Assembly (NCBI GenBank): GCA_028284125.1
Contig: JANQSI010000012.1
Coordinates: 24,700-88,699 of the forward strand
Reading direction: 5' to 3'
From: Cyclobacteriaceae bacterium
GTDB lineage: Bacteria > Bacteroidota > Bacteroidia > Cytophagales > Cyclobacteriaceae
DNA length: 64,000 nt
Part shown: in pieces, positions 54,517 through 63,765 of the stretch
Layout of the letters: every line of letters starts with the position of its first letter
Position numbering within the stretch: the stretch's first letter is position 1
Position numbers and translations under genes: made by a program
The notes under the pieces: generated by a model
Seen by the model: only the letters and a program-made list of their open reading frames with translations
Told to the model about the DNA's origin: nothing
Database searches by the model: none

Positions 54517-55134
54517 TTATCTCCTTAGCAATTTGAATCCAATCTCCCGCCCGAGACCTTGATAACCAGCCAGATTGATCCAAAACCAGGCAAACTGCTC
54601 CATCAATTCGAACTTGTCATTTCCCCCAACATCATAGCATTCTGCAAAACCTGCATCTTTCGCCAGTGTAGCTGCTACTTCTTTTCCTTTAGCACTATCA
54701 CCAGCAACAAACAGATCAATTGACGTTCCATCATACATTGGATTATTCATGTTGTTAAACCCAGTCGTGTTGAAGCACTTGACCACATCTGAAGTTTGGG
54801 TATTGTCAAGAATAGCATCAGATGTGTTCGAATATCCTTCCGGACCATTTTTCATGACAATATTCATAGAGTCAATGATGATTTTTCCATTCGTATCTCC
54901 CAATGATTGTGCTACTCCAATAGCATGAACAGCTGGAGTAGCCAACAAAATCACTTCTGATTGATTTACCGCCTCTTTGATCGAATGCGCTGTAATTCCA
55001 TTTACCAACAACTCCTCCTTTCCCTTAAAATCATTGACATCTCTAACGCCAAGATGGACTTTGTGTCCAGCACTTGCCCATTTTTTCGCAAGTGTTCCAC
55101 CCACATTTCCAGTTCCAATTATTGCTATATTCAT
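54517..55134 (-). CDS. NADPH-dependent F420 reductase-like oxidoreductase
   Basis: A 205-residue protein with N-terminal Rossmann motif IAIIGTGNVGGTLAKKW, VILLATPAVHAIG and the substrate-side block VVKCFNTTGFNNM. It resembles FNO-like proteins; F420 itself is not expected in Bacteroidota, so it may use another acceptor. Its stop touches the end of the convergent reductase gene. It lies just after a DJ-1-family gene in the same direction and is likely under the HxlR regulator next door. Confidence 0.82.
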   Translation of the reverse strand: MNIAIIGTGNVGGTLAKKWASAGHKVHLGVRDVNDFKGKEELLVNGITAHSIKEAVNQSEVILLATPAVHAIGVAQSLGDTNGKIIIDSMNIVMKNGPEGYSNTSDAILDNTQTSDVVKCFNTTGFNNMNNPMYDGTSIDLFVAGDSAKGKEVAATLAKDAGFAECYDVGGNDKFELMEQFAWFWINLAGYQGLGREIGFKLLRR

Positions 55135-55157
55135 TTCATGAAAGTTAGATTCTCAAG

Positions 55158-55928
55158 TTAGTTCTTCGACAATTGATCTACCACCATTTTAGCAGCCGCA
55201 GCCCCGGAATTCTGTTGTTGGCCTGTGATCAGGTTTCCATCTGTAATTGCATAGGATGAAAATGCATCAGCCACTTTGAATGTCGTGTTCTCAATCTTAT
55301 TCGCTTCATCTTCAATTCGATAGGGCTGGATTTTCTGTCCAACTGCATCGTCAGCGAAATCTTCTTCACTATTAGCGAATCCAGTCCAGGTTTTTCCATT
55401 TACTAGCAATTCGCCATTAGAATCTTTAGCCTCCAACAAAAGGGAAGTGGAGTGACAGACTGCAGCACTTGGTTTACCTGATTCGAAGAAGTTTCTGAAT
55501 AACTCTTCCAGTTTCTTGTTTCCTCGGTAGGTGTACATTGGTCCTTGACCACCCACAAGAAATATCGCATCGTAATCATCTAATTTCGTATCAAAGAGCT
55601 TTTGCGTCTTTTGAAGCATTTCCTTGAACCACTCATTTTGCATATAGCCTAATGTGATAACATCTCCAGCTGAGTAACCACTCTCATCGGTAGGATCAGA
55701 ATAATTATCCATTTTAATCTCCCCACCTTCTGTGGAAACTAAATCAACTTCATAACCTGATTCCTGGAAGACATGCAGCGGGTGTGTGAGTTCTGATGCC
55801 CAAAACCCAATCGGCCAACCAGTTTGTTCTGAAACAGATGGACTACTCGCTACCATCAAAATTTTTCCTTTGGAAGGCATGCCGTGCGCATGTACATAGT
55901 CTTTCTTTTCTATAATTGAATTTTCCAT
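55158..55928 (-). CDS. DJ-1/PfpI-family protein
   Basis: About 256 residues from the ATG at 55928; an in-frame ATG at 55964 adds 12 residues and would lie closer to the putative operator. The class I glutamine amidotransferase-like fold has the nucleophile Cys in AVCHSTSLLLEA and the pre-elbow FLVGGQGPMYTY. It fits Hsp31/HchA-type glyoxalase III or a chaperone-like stress protein. Divergent from the hxlR-type gene, a typical electrophile-stress arrangement. Confidence 0.88.
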   Translation of the reverse strand: MENSIIEKKDYVHAHGMPSKGKILMVASSPSVSEQTGWPIGFWASELTHPLHVFQESGYEVDLVSTEGGEIKMDNYSDPTDESGYSAGDVITLGYMQNEWFKEMLQKTQKLFDTKLDDYDAIFLVGGQGPMYTYRGNKKLEELFRNFFESGKPSAAVCHSTSLLLEAKDSNGELLVNGKTWTGFANSEEDFADDAVGQKIQPYRIEDEANKIENTTFKVADAFSSYAITDGNLITGQQQNSGAAAAKMVVDQLSKN

Positions 55929-55971
55929 TTTCTTTTTTTGGCTAAAATCAATAGGTATAGTCATTGAATCA

Positions 55972-56001
55972 ATATACTTACCTAAAATAGAGGTACATAC
56001 T
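55972..56001. promoter_or_regulatory. Candidate HxlR-type operator
   Basis: TACCT and AGGTA (an exact inverted pair 7 nt apart) with flanking TACT and ACATA give an imperfect palindrome in the gap between the divergent DJ-1 and HxlR genes. HxlR-family operators are often of GTAC/TTAC type. Position and symmetry make it the best candidate here. Confidence 0.4.
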
Positions 56002-56074
56002 ATTAGGAAAGAAATGGAAATAATGGATATAAATACACTTTATTTGTCATGGTCAAATTTTAAAAGTTAAAAAC

Positions 56075-56422
56075 ATGCCAGAGTTTTTATATAATAAAAA
56101 GCTTTACTACAATCCTGTTGAATTTGCCATGGATCGAATTGGTGGGACTTGGAAAATGCCTATTCTTTGGCGATTGAAGGACAAAGTTTTTCGATACAGT
56201 GAGCTAAAAAAAGACATTCCACACATCACTGACAAAATGCTGACTACTCAATTGAGAGAATTGGAAAGTGAAGGATTTGTTCACCGCAAAGTCTATCCGG
56301 TGGTTCCTCCCAAAGTAGAATACTCGATCACTGAACGAGGAAAAACGGCTGTTCCAATCATCAACACAATTCGAGAATATGGACTTTCTTTGATGAAAGA
56401 AGTTGGGATAGACCAAGATTAA
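56075..56422 (+). CDS. HxlR-family winged-helix regulator
   Basis: A 115-residue regulator. Conserved features: CPVEFAMDRIGGTWKMPILWRL-type start (here YYNPVEFAMDRIGGTWKMPI, with Asn replacing the redox Cys), FRYSELKKDIPHITDKMLTTQ as the recognition region, and a wing with VPPKVEYSITERGK. The usual N-terminal sensing Cys is missing, so it may not respond to thiol oxidation. It lies 3 bp before the dehydratase gene and opens a three-gene operon. Confidence 0.92.
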   Translation: MPEFLYNKKLYYNPVEFAMDRIGGTWKMPILWRLKDKVFRYSELKKDIPHITDKMLTTQLRELESEGFVHRKVYPVVPPKVEYSITERGKTAVPIINTIREYGLSLMKEVGIDQD

Positions 56423-56425
56423 CTT

Positions 56426-57460
56426 ATGCAACCAAAGACTTCCGATTCATTCAACGTTCCTAATGATTGGTTTTCCATCAAAACCATTGATATGCATACC
56501 GGAGGTGAGCCACTTCGGGTAATCCTAGATCGATTTCCTGAATTGGAAGGCAATAGCGTGTTGGATTATCGCAATTACATTAAGAACAACCTGGATCATC
56601 TTCGGACCGCCTTGATGTTTGAGCCAAGAGGTCACGCCGATATGTACGGAGTAGTAGTTACTCCAAGTAATGTCGCGGATTTTGGAGTGGTTTTCATGCA
56701 CAACGAAGGATACTCCACCATGTGTGGTCATGCAACAATCGCGATTGCAAAGCTTGCTGTGGAAGCAGGTTGGGTTGAAGTAACAGAACCTGAAACTAAA
56801 ATTCTCATCGAAGCTCCCTGTGGAATTTTAACTGCTTACGTTGCGGTGAAAAATGGCAAAGCAGAAAGCATGAGATTTCTGAATGTTCCATCTTTCGTGG
56901 TAGAACTTGATACTAAAGTAGAAGTAGAAGGTCTTGGAACTGTTTCATACGACCTGGCGTATGGAGGTGCCTATTATGCGTACGTCAATGCAGAGATGTT
57001 GGGAATCCCATGCATACCCTCTCATTATCAGGAGTTGATTCAAAAAGGCATGGCCATTAAGCGAGCCGTGATGAATGCTCAAACCATTAACCATCCTACC
57101 GAACCTGATCTAAGTTTCTTGTATGGAACCATCTTCGTTGGCGGACCTGTGTCTGATGGAGTAGACAGTAGGAATGTCTGCATTTTTGCTGAAGGAGAAG
57201 TTGATCGGTCGCCAACCGGATCAGGCGTATCTGGACGAGTAGCGATTCATCACAAAAGAGGTGAACTCGCAGTTGATGAATCAATGAAAATTGAAAGCAT
57301 CCTTGGAACAACATTCGACTGCAAAGTGGTTGAAACAGTTGATTATGAAGGAATTGAAGCAGTAATTCCAGAGGTTCAGGGAACGGCTTTTGTAACCGGA
57401 AAAAATGAGTTTGTGATTGATCCTGATGATCCTTTGAAGAAGGGGTTTATCTTGAGGTAA
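56426..57460 (+). CDS. Trans-3-hydroxy-L-proline dehydratase-like, proline racemase family
   Basis: A 344-residue proline-racemase-fold enzyme. The two catalytic positions are Cys100 (in STMCGHATIAI) and Thr264 (in DRSPTGSGVSGR). Racemases and 4-hydroxyproline epimerases have Cys at both; a Cys/Thr pair marks the dehydratase that turns trans-3-hydroxy-L-proline into pyrroline-2-carboxylate, as in the human enzyme. Product use fits the reductase at 53575. It lies between the HxlR gene (3 bp) and the kinase-lyase fusion gene (26 bp). Confidence 0.88.
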   Translation: MQPKTSDSFNVPNDWFSIKTIDMHTGGEPLRVILDRFPELEGNSVLDYRNYIKNNLDHLRTALMFEPRGHADMYGVVVTPSNVADFGVVFMHNEGYSTMCGHATIAIAKLAVEAGWVEVTEPETKILIEAPCGILTAYVAVKNGKAESMRFLNVPSFVVELDTKVEVEGLGTVSYDLAYGGAYYAYVNAEMLGIPCIPSHYQELIQKGMAIKRAVMNAQTINHPTEPDLSFLYGTIFVGGPVSDGVDSRNVCIFAEGEVDRSPTGSGVSGRVAIHHKRGELAVDESMKIESILGTTFDCKVVETVDYEGIEAVIPEVQGTAFVTGKNEFVIDPDDPLKKGFILR

Positions 57461-57486
57461 TTAATACACCAATCCACTAAAGGAAA

Positions 57487-60400
57487 ATGTCAGAAGGCAT
57501 CTTGATTGGATCCGACAGCAATGTAAAAGTTGCTGAAGAGCTGGCCAAAACTCACTTCAATAAATCAGCTTCAGCAAAGAAACTCGTTGGTGAGCTTGAT
57601 TTGAATTTCAAGCTTGACGATAAGGATGAATCGTACCTATTAAAAATTAGTCGACCAAACGCCTCAGAGGATTTCCAGGACTTTCAATTGAAGTTAATGG
57701 AGCATGTATCAAACACTGACATCCAAGCTCCACGAATAATAAAAAACAGCGAAGGTCACCCTACTACTTCCATCGTTGATCAAAATGGGGACATCAGACA
57801 AGTAAGAATGTTGACCTGGATGCATGGCCGACTGTGGTCTTCTGTCAATCCAATTACTAAAGAATTACTATTCAGCCTAGGAGAACAAACGGGAGCATTA
57901 GCCACCGCATTTCAAGGTTTTGATCATCCAATTGCACATCGAGCATTTGAATGGGATCTCGCTCAATCGGAGTGGACAAAAGATCATTTGGGTTTGTTTG
58001 ATGAAAAAAGAAGAACGATTGTATCCCATTTTCAAGAAAAATTTGAAACGCTTCAAGATCATTATACTTCACTCAGAAAAAGTGTCATTCATAATGATGC
58101 CAACGACAACAATGTGATCGTCAGAGAGGATTTAATCAATCCCAAAGTCGTTTCCATCATTGATTATGGTGATGCCATTTACTCGCAAACCATCAATGAC
58201 CTTGCGGTAACGTTGGCTTATGCGCTAATGAATTTTCCAGATCCTTTACAAGCAGCAACTGAGGTCATCAAAGGGTATCATTCCAATCATCCAATCCTGG
58301 AAGAAGAACTGGAAGTTTTGTACACATTGATTGGAATTCGGTTGATCATTTCGGTCACTAAGTCTGCCATCAACAAGGAAGCTGAACCGGAAAATGAATA
58401 CCTACAGATTAGTGAAAAGCCAGCGTGGGACTTGTTGGAAAAATGGTTCGAGATCAATGAGACTTTTGCACTTTTCAGTTTCAGATTGGCGTGTGGATTT
58501 GAAGCACATCCAAACGAGCAAGTATTTAAAAATTGGGTAAGTGAAAAAAAATTGAGCTTAGCCTCTCTCTTTCCAACACTCAATTTTGACTCGGTTCAGA
58601 CAATAGACATGAGCATAGGAAGTACCTGGCTTGGTCACACTTCAGAATTCAATAACAACAAGATTCTATCTTATCGATTGAGTGAGCTTCAAAATGAAAA
58701 TCCAAATAGCATTCTAGCTAATGGCTATCTAGAAACCAGGCCGATTTACAGCACAGATGCTTATAAGAAAGAAGGAAACAATGGCCCGGAATATCGAACG
58801 GTGCATTTAGGTGTCGATTTTTGGGTTGAAGCGCTTACGCCTATTCATGCAATCTTGGATGGAATCGTGGTAGCAGTTCATGACAATGACCAAGATAAGG
58901 ATTATGGTCCCACGGTCATTTTATCACATGATTTACCTGAGGGTAAGACTTTTTTCAGTTTGTACGGTCATCTAAGTAAGTCAAGTCTGTCCATTTCAAA
59001 GCCAGGAGATCAAGTCAAAACAGATGACTTGATTGGATACATTGGAAATGACAAGGAAAATGGCAATTGGGCTCCGCATCTCCATTTCCAGTTAATGCTT
59101 GACATGCTAGGAAATTCGACTGATTTTCCAGGAGTTTCCACACCACGTGAAATGGAAGTCTGGAGAAGTATTTGTCCGGACCCAAATCTACTTTTTAAAG
59201 AAGTTGAATTAAATGAATCAAGAAATTCGAATGAGAATGAGCTCATTGAGTTTCGGAAAAAACATTTAGGCAAGAGCTTAAGTCTTTCTTACAAAAATCC
59301 ACTACAAATGCTACGTGGTGATGGGGCTTTCTTGATTGATGCTACGGGAAGAAGATACCTGGATACGGTAAACAATGTAGCTCACGTTGGTCACGAACAC
59401 CCAAGAGTGGTAAAGGCTGGTCAGCAGCAAATGAGTCTCCTGAATACCAACACGCGCTATTTACATAAGAATATCAATGAGTTCGCTGAGAAACTGCTAG
59501 CGACTTTTCCAGAAGAATTGTCTGTCGTTCATTTTGTTAACTCCGGAAGTGAAGCAAATGAACTGGCTATTCGAATGGCAAAGACCGTCACGAATGCTGA
59601 AGATTTCATTGCGATCGAAATTGGGTATCATGGGAACACCAACGCAAACATTGGAATCAGCTCCTACAAGTTCGATGGAAAAGGTGGAAAAGGTGCACCA
59701 GAGCACACGCATATCGTTCCGCTGCCTGATACATTTCGTGGAAAGTATCAAGGTAAAAATCAGGGTAAAGCCTACACAGCACACGTTCAAGAGCAAATTG
59801 AAAACATTCAAAACAAGGACAGAAAAGTAGCCGCCTTCATTGGTGAAAGCATCATTAGCTGCGGTGGACAAATTGAACTTCCAGAAGGTTATTTAAAGGA
59901 AGTTTATTCAATGGTTAGAAATGTCGGAGGGCTTTGCATCGCCGATGAAGTGCAAACCGGTTGTGGTCGAGTAGGTTCGCATTTTTGGGCCTTTGAGCTA
60001 CAAGGAGTTGTTCCGGATATTGTAACGATTGGAAAGCCAATCGGAAACGGGCATCCATTAGCGGCTGTTGTCTGTACCCAAGAAGTAGCAGAGGCCTTCG
60101 CAAATGGCATGGAGTATTTCAACACATTCGGCGGGAACCCTGTGTCATCTGCTATTGGAAAAGGAGTTTTGTCAGTCATACAAGAAGAAGGGCTTCAGGA
60201 AAATGCACTTAAGACCGGTAACTATTTAAAGGAAGGTCTCAATAAGTTGAAACAAAAGTTTCCAATCATCGCTGATGTCCGTGGACAAGGTTTGTTTTTA
60301 GGATTTGAATTGTGCGATTCCAAAAAGAATCCACTCGCAGATCAGGCAGAATATTTGATGAATCGAATGAAAGAATTAGGAATCTTAATGAGCACCGATG

Positions 60401-60516
60401 GTCCCGATCACAACGTACTCAAAATCAAGCCTCCGATGGTTTTTTCTAAAGAAAATGCCGATGAGTTGATCCATCGATTAACAACAGTTCTGAAAGAAGA
60501 TTTCTTGCAGCTGTGA
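57487..60516 (+). CDS. Triple fusion: hydroxylysine-kinase-like, M23 peptidase and class III PLP phospho-lyase-like
   Basis: A 1009-residue protein with three domains. (1) About 1-360: aminoglycoside-phosphotransferase fold with HNDANDNN near residue 202 (catalytic loop) and IDYGD near 225 (metal), like hydroxylysine kinase. (2) About 430-545: M23 LytM-like domain with HLGVDF, YGHLS and HLHFQ (zinc ligands kept). (3) About 575-1009: class III aminotransferase fold with [25 protein letters not shown] and PLP Lys in TIGKPIGNG, like 5-phosphohydroxylysine or phosphoethanolamine phospho-lyase. Kinase plus lyase would degrade 5-hydroxylysine. The role of the M23 module, without a signal peptide, is unclear. 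Confidence 0.88.
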   Translation: MSEGILIGSDSNVKVAEELAKTHFNKSASAKKLVGELDLNFKLDDKDESYLLKISRPNASEDFQDFQLKLMEHVSNTDIQAPRIIKNSEGHPTTSIVDQNGDIRQVRMLTWMHGRLWSSVNPITKELLFSLGEQTGALATAFQGFDHPIAHRAFEWDLAQSEWTKDHLGLFDEKRRTIVSHFQEKFETLQDHYTSLRKSVIHNDANDNNVIVREDLINPKVVSIIDYGDAIYSQTINDLAVTLAYALMNFPDPLQAATEVIKGYHSNHPILEEELEVLYTLIGIRLIISVTKSAINKEAEPENEYLQISEKPAWDLLEKWFEINETFALFSFRLACGFEAHPNEQVFKNWVSEKKLSLASLFPTLNFDSVQTIDMSIGSTWLGHTSEFNNNKILSYRLSELQNENPNSILANGYLETRPIYSTDAYKKEGNNGPEYRTVHLGVDFWVEALTPIHAILDGIVVAVHDNDQDKDYGPTVILSHDLPEGKTFFSLYGHLSKSSLSISKPGDQVKTDDLIGYIGNDKENGNWAPHLHFQLMLDMLGNSTDFPGVSTPREMEVWRSICPDPNLLFKEVELNESRNSNENELIEFRKKHLGKSLSLSYKNPLQMLRGDGAFLIDATGRRYLDTVNNVAHVGHEHPRVVKAGQQQMSLLNTNTRYLHKNINEFAEKLLATFPEELSVVHFVNSGSEANELAIRMAKTVTNAEDFIAIEIGYHGNTNANIGISSYKFDGKGGKGAPEHTHIVPLPDTFRGKYQGKNQGKAYTAHVQEQIENIQNKDRKVAAFIGESIISCGGQIELPEGYLKEVYSMVRNVGGLCIADEVQTGCGRVGSHFWAFELQGVVPDIVTIGKPIGNGHPLAAVVCTQEVAEAFANGMEYFNTFGGNPVSSAIGKGVLSVIQEEGLQENALKTGNYLKEGLNKLKQKFPIIADVRGQGLFLGFELCDSKKNPLADQAEYLMNRMKELGILMSTDGPDHNVLKIKPPMVFSKENADELIHRLTTVLKEDFLQL

Positions 60517-60562
60517 ATCAGAATTAATACAAAACCTGTCAACTTATTTAGGACGAGACAAG

Positions 60563-60823
60563 GTGAAGAGTTATGGAGTTCCAGTTGAAAGTTATGGAGC
60601 GTCAATGAAGAGTTATGGAGTTCTAGTTGAAGGCTATAGAGTGTCAGTGAAGCGTTATGGAGTGCTAGTTGAAAGCTGTGGAGCGTCAGTGAAGCGTTAT
60701 GGAGTTCTAGTTGAAAGCTGTGGAGCGTCAGTCAAGAATTATGGAGTTCTAGTTGAAAGCTGTGGAGCGTCAGTGGAGAATTATGGAGTTGCAGTGGAAA
60801 AGCATGGAATCTATACCTTTTAA
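60563..60823 (+). repeat. 21-bp tandem repeat, 12 units, open in one frame
   Basis: From about 60563 to 60814 twelve 21-bp units alternate between two types (GTGAAGAGTTATGGAGTTC-like and GTTGAAAGTTATGGAGCGT-like), giving a 42-bp higher period. One frame, from a GTG at 60563, stays open for 86 residues and reads heptads such as VKSYGVP and VESCGAS. The frame could be real, because no unit length breaks it, but no homologue is recognised. It lies between the fusion gene and the first integron cassette. Confidence 0.7.
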
Positions 60824-60985
60824 CCTCCCATATTTTCCTAAAATCAGGAATTCCCATTAACCATCCAAATTAGTGGGTTATTCGTATCTTCCTAATTAAA
60901 TAGGCTTACAAATAGTATAATGCAAGGTTTTTTGGTGTGCCTGTTATATAATTGTTGGGCTTCCTTTGTTGCTACGAAAAAATTC

Positions 60986-61828
60986 ATGAGGAACTTTCTA
61001 GTATTAACTCTTCTAACACTCTGCTTAACTGCTAACTCTCAGGACGTATATGTTAACAGGGTATGGTATCTAGGAGACAATCAATTTTTTGTGTACCTGA
61101 ATTACAATGAAGGTTATGATTGGAAAACACATGAAGAAATTGAACCATTCCTCGGCGAACCGGAAACTGAAGACTTTGAAACTACCCGAAGAAAGCTGCC
61201 CCCTGAACTAGCAACTAAATACTTCAACATGCCATGGACATCTGAACTATGGCTTTTTGACAACTCAACATATTCTAAGCTAACAGAATTAGAATTCATT
61301 GGAGTAGAATACTTTGAAGACATGATAACAAGTTCTTACATAGCAGTTTTCAAAGCAACGAATTTCATAGAGCCAACATCCTTTGCAGATATGAATCACT
61401 ATTGCATCTCGTCCAACTCTAACGGACGAATTAAATCTGACTTCAAAGCTCAGCCAGTAGATAGTAAGGCATATGGAACTGAACTCAAGAAACGATTCGG
61501 TTTTACCGATAGGAAACGATTAAAGACTCAGTCTATCGAGTTCAATAATTCGACTCTAACCTTATGCTCATTTCTTGGTGAGAACTACAATAGCAATTCA
61601 GCAATAATGAAATCCAACGATCAAAAGCATATCATACTATTAGAGATTCTTGCGAACGAATATGTCATGTGGGAAATGACCCTAACACCCTTATTCATTA
61701 AGGATATGCCAGTTATCGTTATGGACATGGGTGTTCCCGACACTGATCACAACTGGACTCAAATAGCTATTTTCAACGGAACCAACTACGTTCTACAGTT
61801 TCCAGACGACAAAGTGACCGTGAGATAA
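60986..61828 (+). CDS. Secreted protein of unknown function (cassette 1)
   Basis: A 280-residue protein. The ATG at 60986 is chosen because the cassette boundary is at 60954/60955, so the longer frame from 60920 would cross it. Signal peptide MRNFLVLTLLTLCLTANSQ. The mature part is acidic with an N-terminal beta segment (VYVNRVWYLGDNQFFVYLNY) and ends in MPVIVMDMGVPDTDHNWTQ. No domain recognised, as is common for cassette genes. Confidence 0.72.
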   Translation: MRNFLVLTLLTLCLTANSQDVYVNRVWYLGDNQFFVYLNYNEGYDWKTHEEIEPFLGEPETEDFETTRRKLPPELATKYFNMPWTSELWLFDNSTYSKLTELEFIGVEYFEDMITSSYIAVFKATNFIEPTSFADMNHYCISSNSNGRIKSDFKAQPVDSKAYGTELKKRFGFTDRKRLKTQSIEFNNSTLTLCSFLGENYNSNSAIMKSNDQKHIILLEILANEYVMWEMTLTPLFIKDMPVIVMDMGVPDTDHNWTQIAIFNGTNYVLQFPDDKVTVR

Positions 61829-61836
61829 AAACGAAA

Positions 61837-62072
61837 GCCCAACATACGATATAGCGCATGGCCTTACTTAGCCATCTGCCAAGTGTCTGCCAAACTTCCC
61901 GCTTATCTCCCGCCAAGAAACCAACAGTGCATTCTACTTCCTTCAGTGCGTGGGAGTCTTTTATCTGTCTGGCGCAGTGCTAATCTGATGCTTTGAATGC
62001 ACCGGCAGATAAGCTACTTTTATCGCAATTAATTAAGCTCGGGGGCCACAGCGCCATATCTGGGCGTTATGC
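61837..62072 (+). repeat. attC-like site 1 (236 bp)
   Basis: Left core GCCCAAC (61837-61843) fits RYYYAAC; right core GTTATGC (62066-62072) is close to GTTRRRY. The left arm GATATAGCGCATGGCC pairs with the right arm GGCCACAGCGCCATATC, with single extrahelical bases as in true attC sites. The 236-bp length is above the usual range. The middle holds further short inverted pairs (GTGCATTC/GAATGCAC, CTTATCT/AGATAAG). Confidence 0.75.
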
Positions 62073-62084
62073 ACAACCGCACTT

Positions 62085-63046
62085 ATGAGATACTTCATCA
62101 TAATCGCACTTTTGGTTTTTTCAACCCCCTCCTTCGCATGCCTATGCTGGAACGACACATTTCCATTGACCTACCTGAACAAGAACGATACCCTACCGAA
62201 GAACCAACAGTATTATATCATCAAGGGAATTGTAATTGACACTCAAGTTGGGGCTACGTCTTTAACAGATGGGGACATGGTAACCTTGTAAATATTAAGG
62301 TCCTAGAATTTTGGCCGAAAGATGTCATCATGAATGATACTGTAACAATCATGAACGATGAAAGCGATTGCCAGAGTGGCTTTTTAAAGGACTCAACTTA
62401 TTTGATTGGCGCATGGAACTCCAACCGATATTTAGGAACGTCCCAATGTGAGGGAACTGGACTGTTATCTCAATTTATGAACCAACTAGATTCGCTTGGT
62501 GAAGGAGGAACCCCAAAACCTAATGACAGAAACAATAACAAACCTACAATTCAGAACACTGATGATAACCTCAACCAATCAGAAACCGGTTGGACAGAAT
62601 CCATACTTTTATCGCTAAGTGCTTCAGCCATTTTTGCTATTGTGATCTTTATCCTGAGATGGATGTATTTTAAGTATTGGTTATATAGAAATGTTGCTGG
62701 AAAGTATTACCGAAACTACGATGGCGAGAATCAAACACTTCAAAATGAAATTTCAGCTTTAGCTGAGGTGAGTCGATCCGCAATGAATGAATTGGTAATT
62801 ACAGTTACAACGTATATCAATGAGGATGAAAGTCTAAGTCACAAAGATCATTACCTATTTCCGAATGAAAGTATCCAAAAGTGGACTGGAAGAATAACGA
62901 TGGTAAACACGGAATCTGGAAGTGGGTTCTATTATTACGTTCAAGGAATAGATGAAAAGTTCAGAAGTAATTTCAAAAGAGTTCTCTTCAACTCTGAACA
63001 TCAAATGGTAAAAATATTTGATGACGACCGAACATCTAAACCTTAA
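62085..63046 (+). pseudogene. Cassette 2 gene: membrane protein broken by an apparent frameshift
   Basis: The first frame gives a signal peptide and CLCWNDTFPLTYLN to LTDGDM, then stops at 62289. The next frame, read from about 62274, continues HGNLVNIKVLEFWPKDVIMNDTVT and runs to 63046, with a Cys in DESDCQSGF, a Ser/Asn-rich linker, one TM (about residues 88-108 of the second ORF) and a cytoplasmic domain. The joined protein would be about 320 residues. One base appears to be missing near 62271-62277. The CxC N-terminus recalls secreted cysteine-rich domains, but no family is sure. Confidence 0.65.
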
Positions 63047-63074
63047 ATTTTTCAAAAGAAGTAGTAATCGATGT

Positions 63075-63190
63075 GCATAACAGGCGCTAAGCCCAATCGG
63101 CTTGCTTAGTTGTTTGCAAAGGGCATCCGTATCAGATACTTTTGAGATATTTGAAAGGCTGAGCCGACTGTGCTTAGCTGGACGTTACCC
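63075..63190 (+). repeat. attC-like site 2 (116 bp)
   Basis: Left core GCATAAC (63075-63081), right core GTTACCC (63184-63190). The arms pair well: AACAGGCGCTAAGC on the left with GCTTAGCTGGACGTT on the right, then AATCGGCT with AGCCGACT. Length is in the normal attC range, with extrahelical bases between the paired blocks. Confidence 0.82.
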
Positions 63191-63201
63191 ACCATGGAGG
63201 A

Positions 63202-63765
63202 ATGAGCAAATTTCAGAAGATCAGAAAGGCTTTTAACTACATTACGGACAGATGGAAAACAACTGATCGAATCGAAAAATTGTACTTTAATGACAACTGG
63301 ATTGACTGTATTTCTGAATGTAACAAAGCTTTAGAGGCTGGGAAGGAAGATTTCTTCTATTATTACTATCTCGGTCTGTCTCAATTTCATTTGAACTTTA
63401 TTGACGAATCAACTGAAAATTTAGAGTTGGCCCTATCGACTTCTGGAACTCAGAAAATGAACGAAGCAATCAGGAAGTATCGAAACTATGCCAAATATCA
63501 AATCGCTGCTAACTTTAGAAAATCTCGTAAGTACGAACAGGCGATTTCTCAACTGGATTCTTCGATTCAAGAAGATCCAAGTTATCTGAACTTTTATTAC
63601 TTGATGGCAAACATCTATGAAGATATGGAAGAGACTGAACTTGCAATTGAGGCGGTCTATAACGGACTAACTGTCGAACCTAAGAACAAAGAACTCCTTG
63701 AACTCCAAAAGCATTTATCTTACACCTACAGCCTGGAACAATCTGAGAAGAGAAACGGTGGGTAA
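63202..63765 (+). CDS. TPR-containing protein (cassette 3)
   Basis: A 187-residue helical repeat protein. About four tetratricopeptide-like units: NWIDCISECNKALEAGKEDF with YYYLGLSQFHLNFIDES, then AANFRKSRKYEQAISQLDSS and NFYYLMANIYEDMEETELAI. No signal or TM. It probably mediates protein contacts; function unknown. It starts 11 bp after the preceding attC, as usual for cassette genes, with GGAGG just before the ATG. Confidence 0.82.
   Translation: MSKFQKIRKAFNYITDRWKTTDRIEKLYFNDNWIDCISECNKALEAGKEDFFYYYYLGLSQFHLNFIDESTENLELALSTSGTQKMNEAIRKYRNYAKYQIAANFRKSRKYEQAISQLDSSIQEDPSYLNFYYLMANIYEDMEETELAIEAVYNGLTVEPKNKELLELQKHLSYTYSLEQSEKRNGG

Noticed and set aside
54517..55134. Evidence for F420 metabolism
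   Set aside because: Only the Rossmann fold resembles F420-dependent NADP reductase; no F420 biosynthesis gene is present and such homologues are common in organisms without F420.
60563..60823. Possible CRISPR or iteron origin
   Set aside because: Units are contiguous 21-mers without spacers, and no replication initiator lies nearby.
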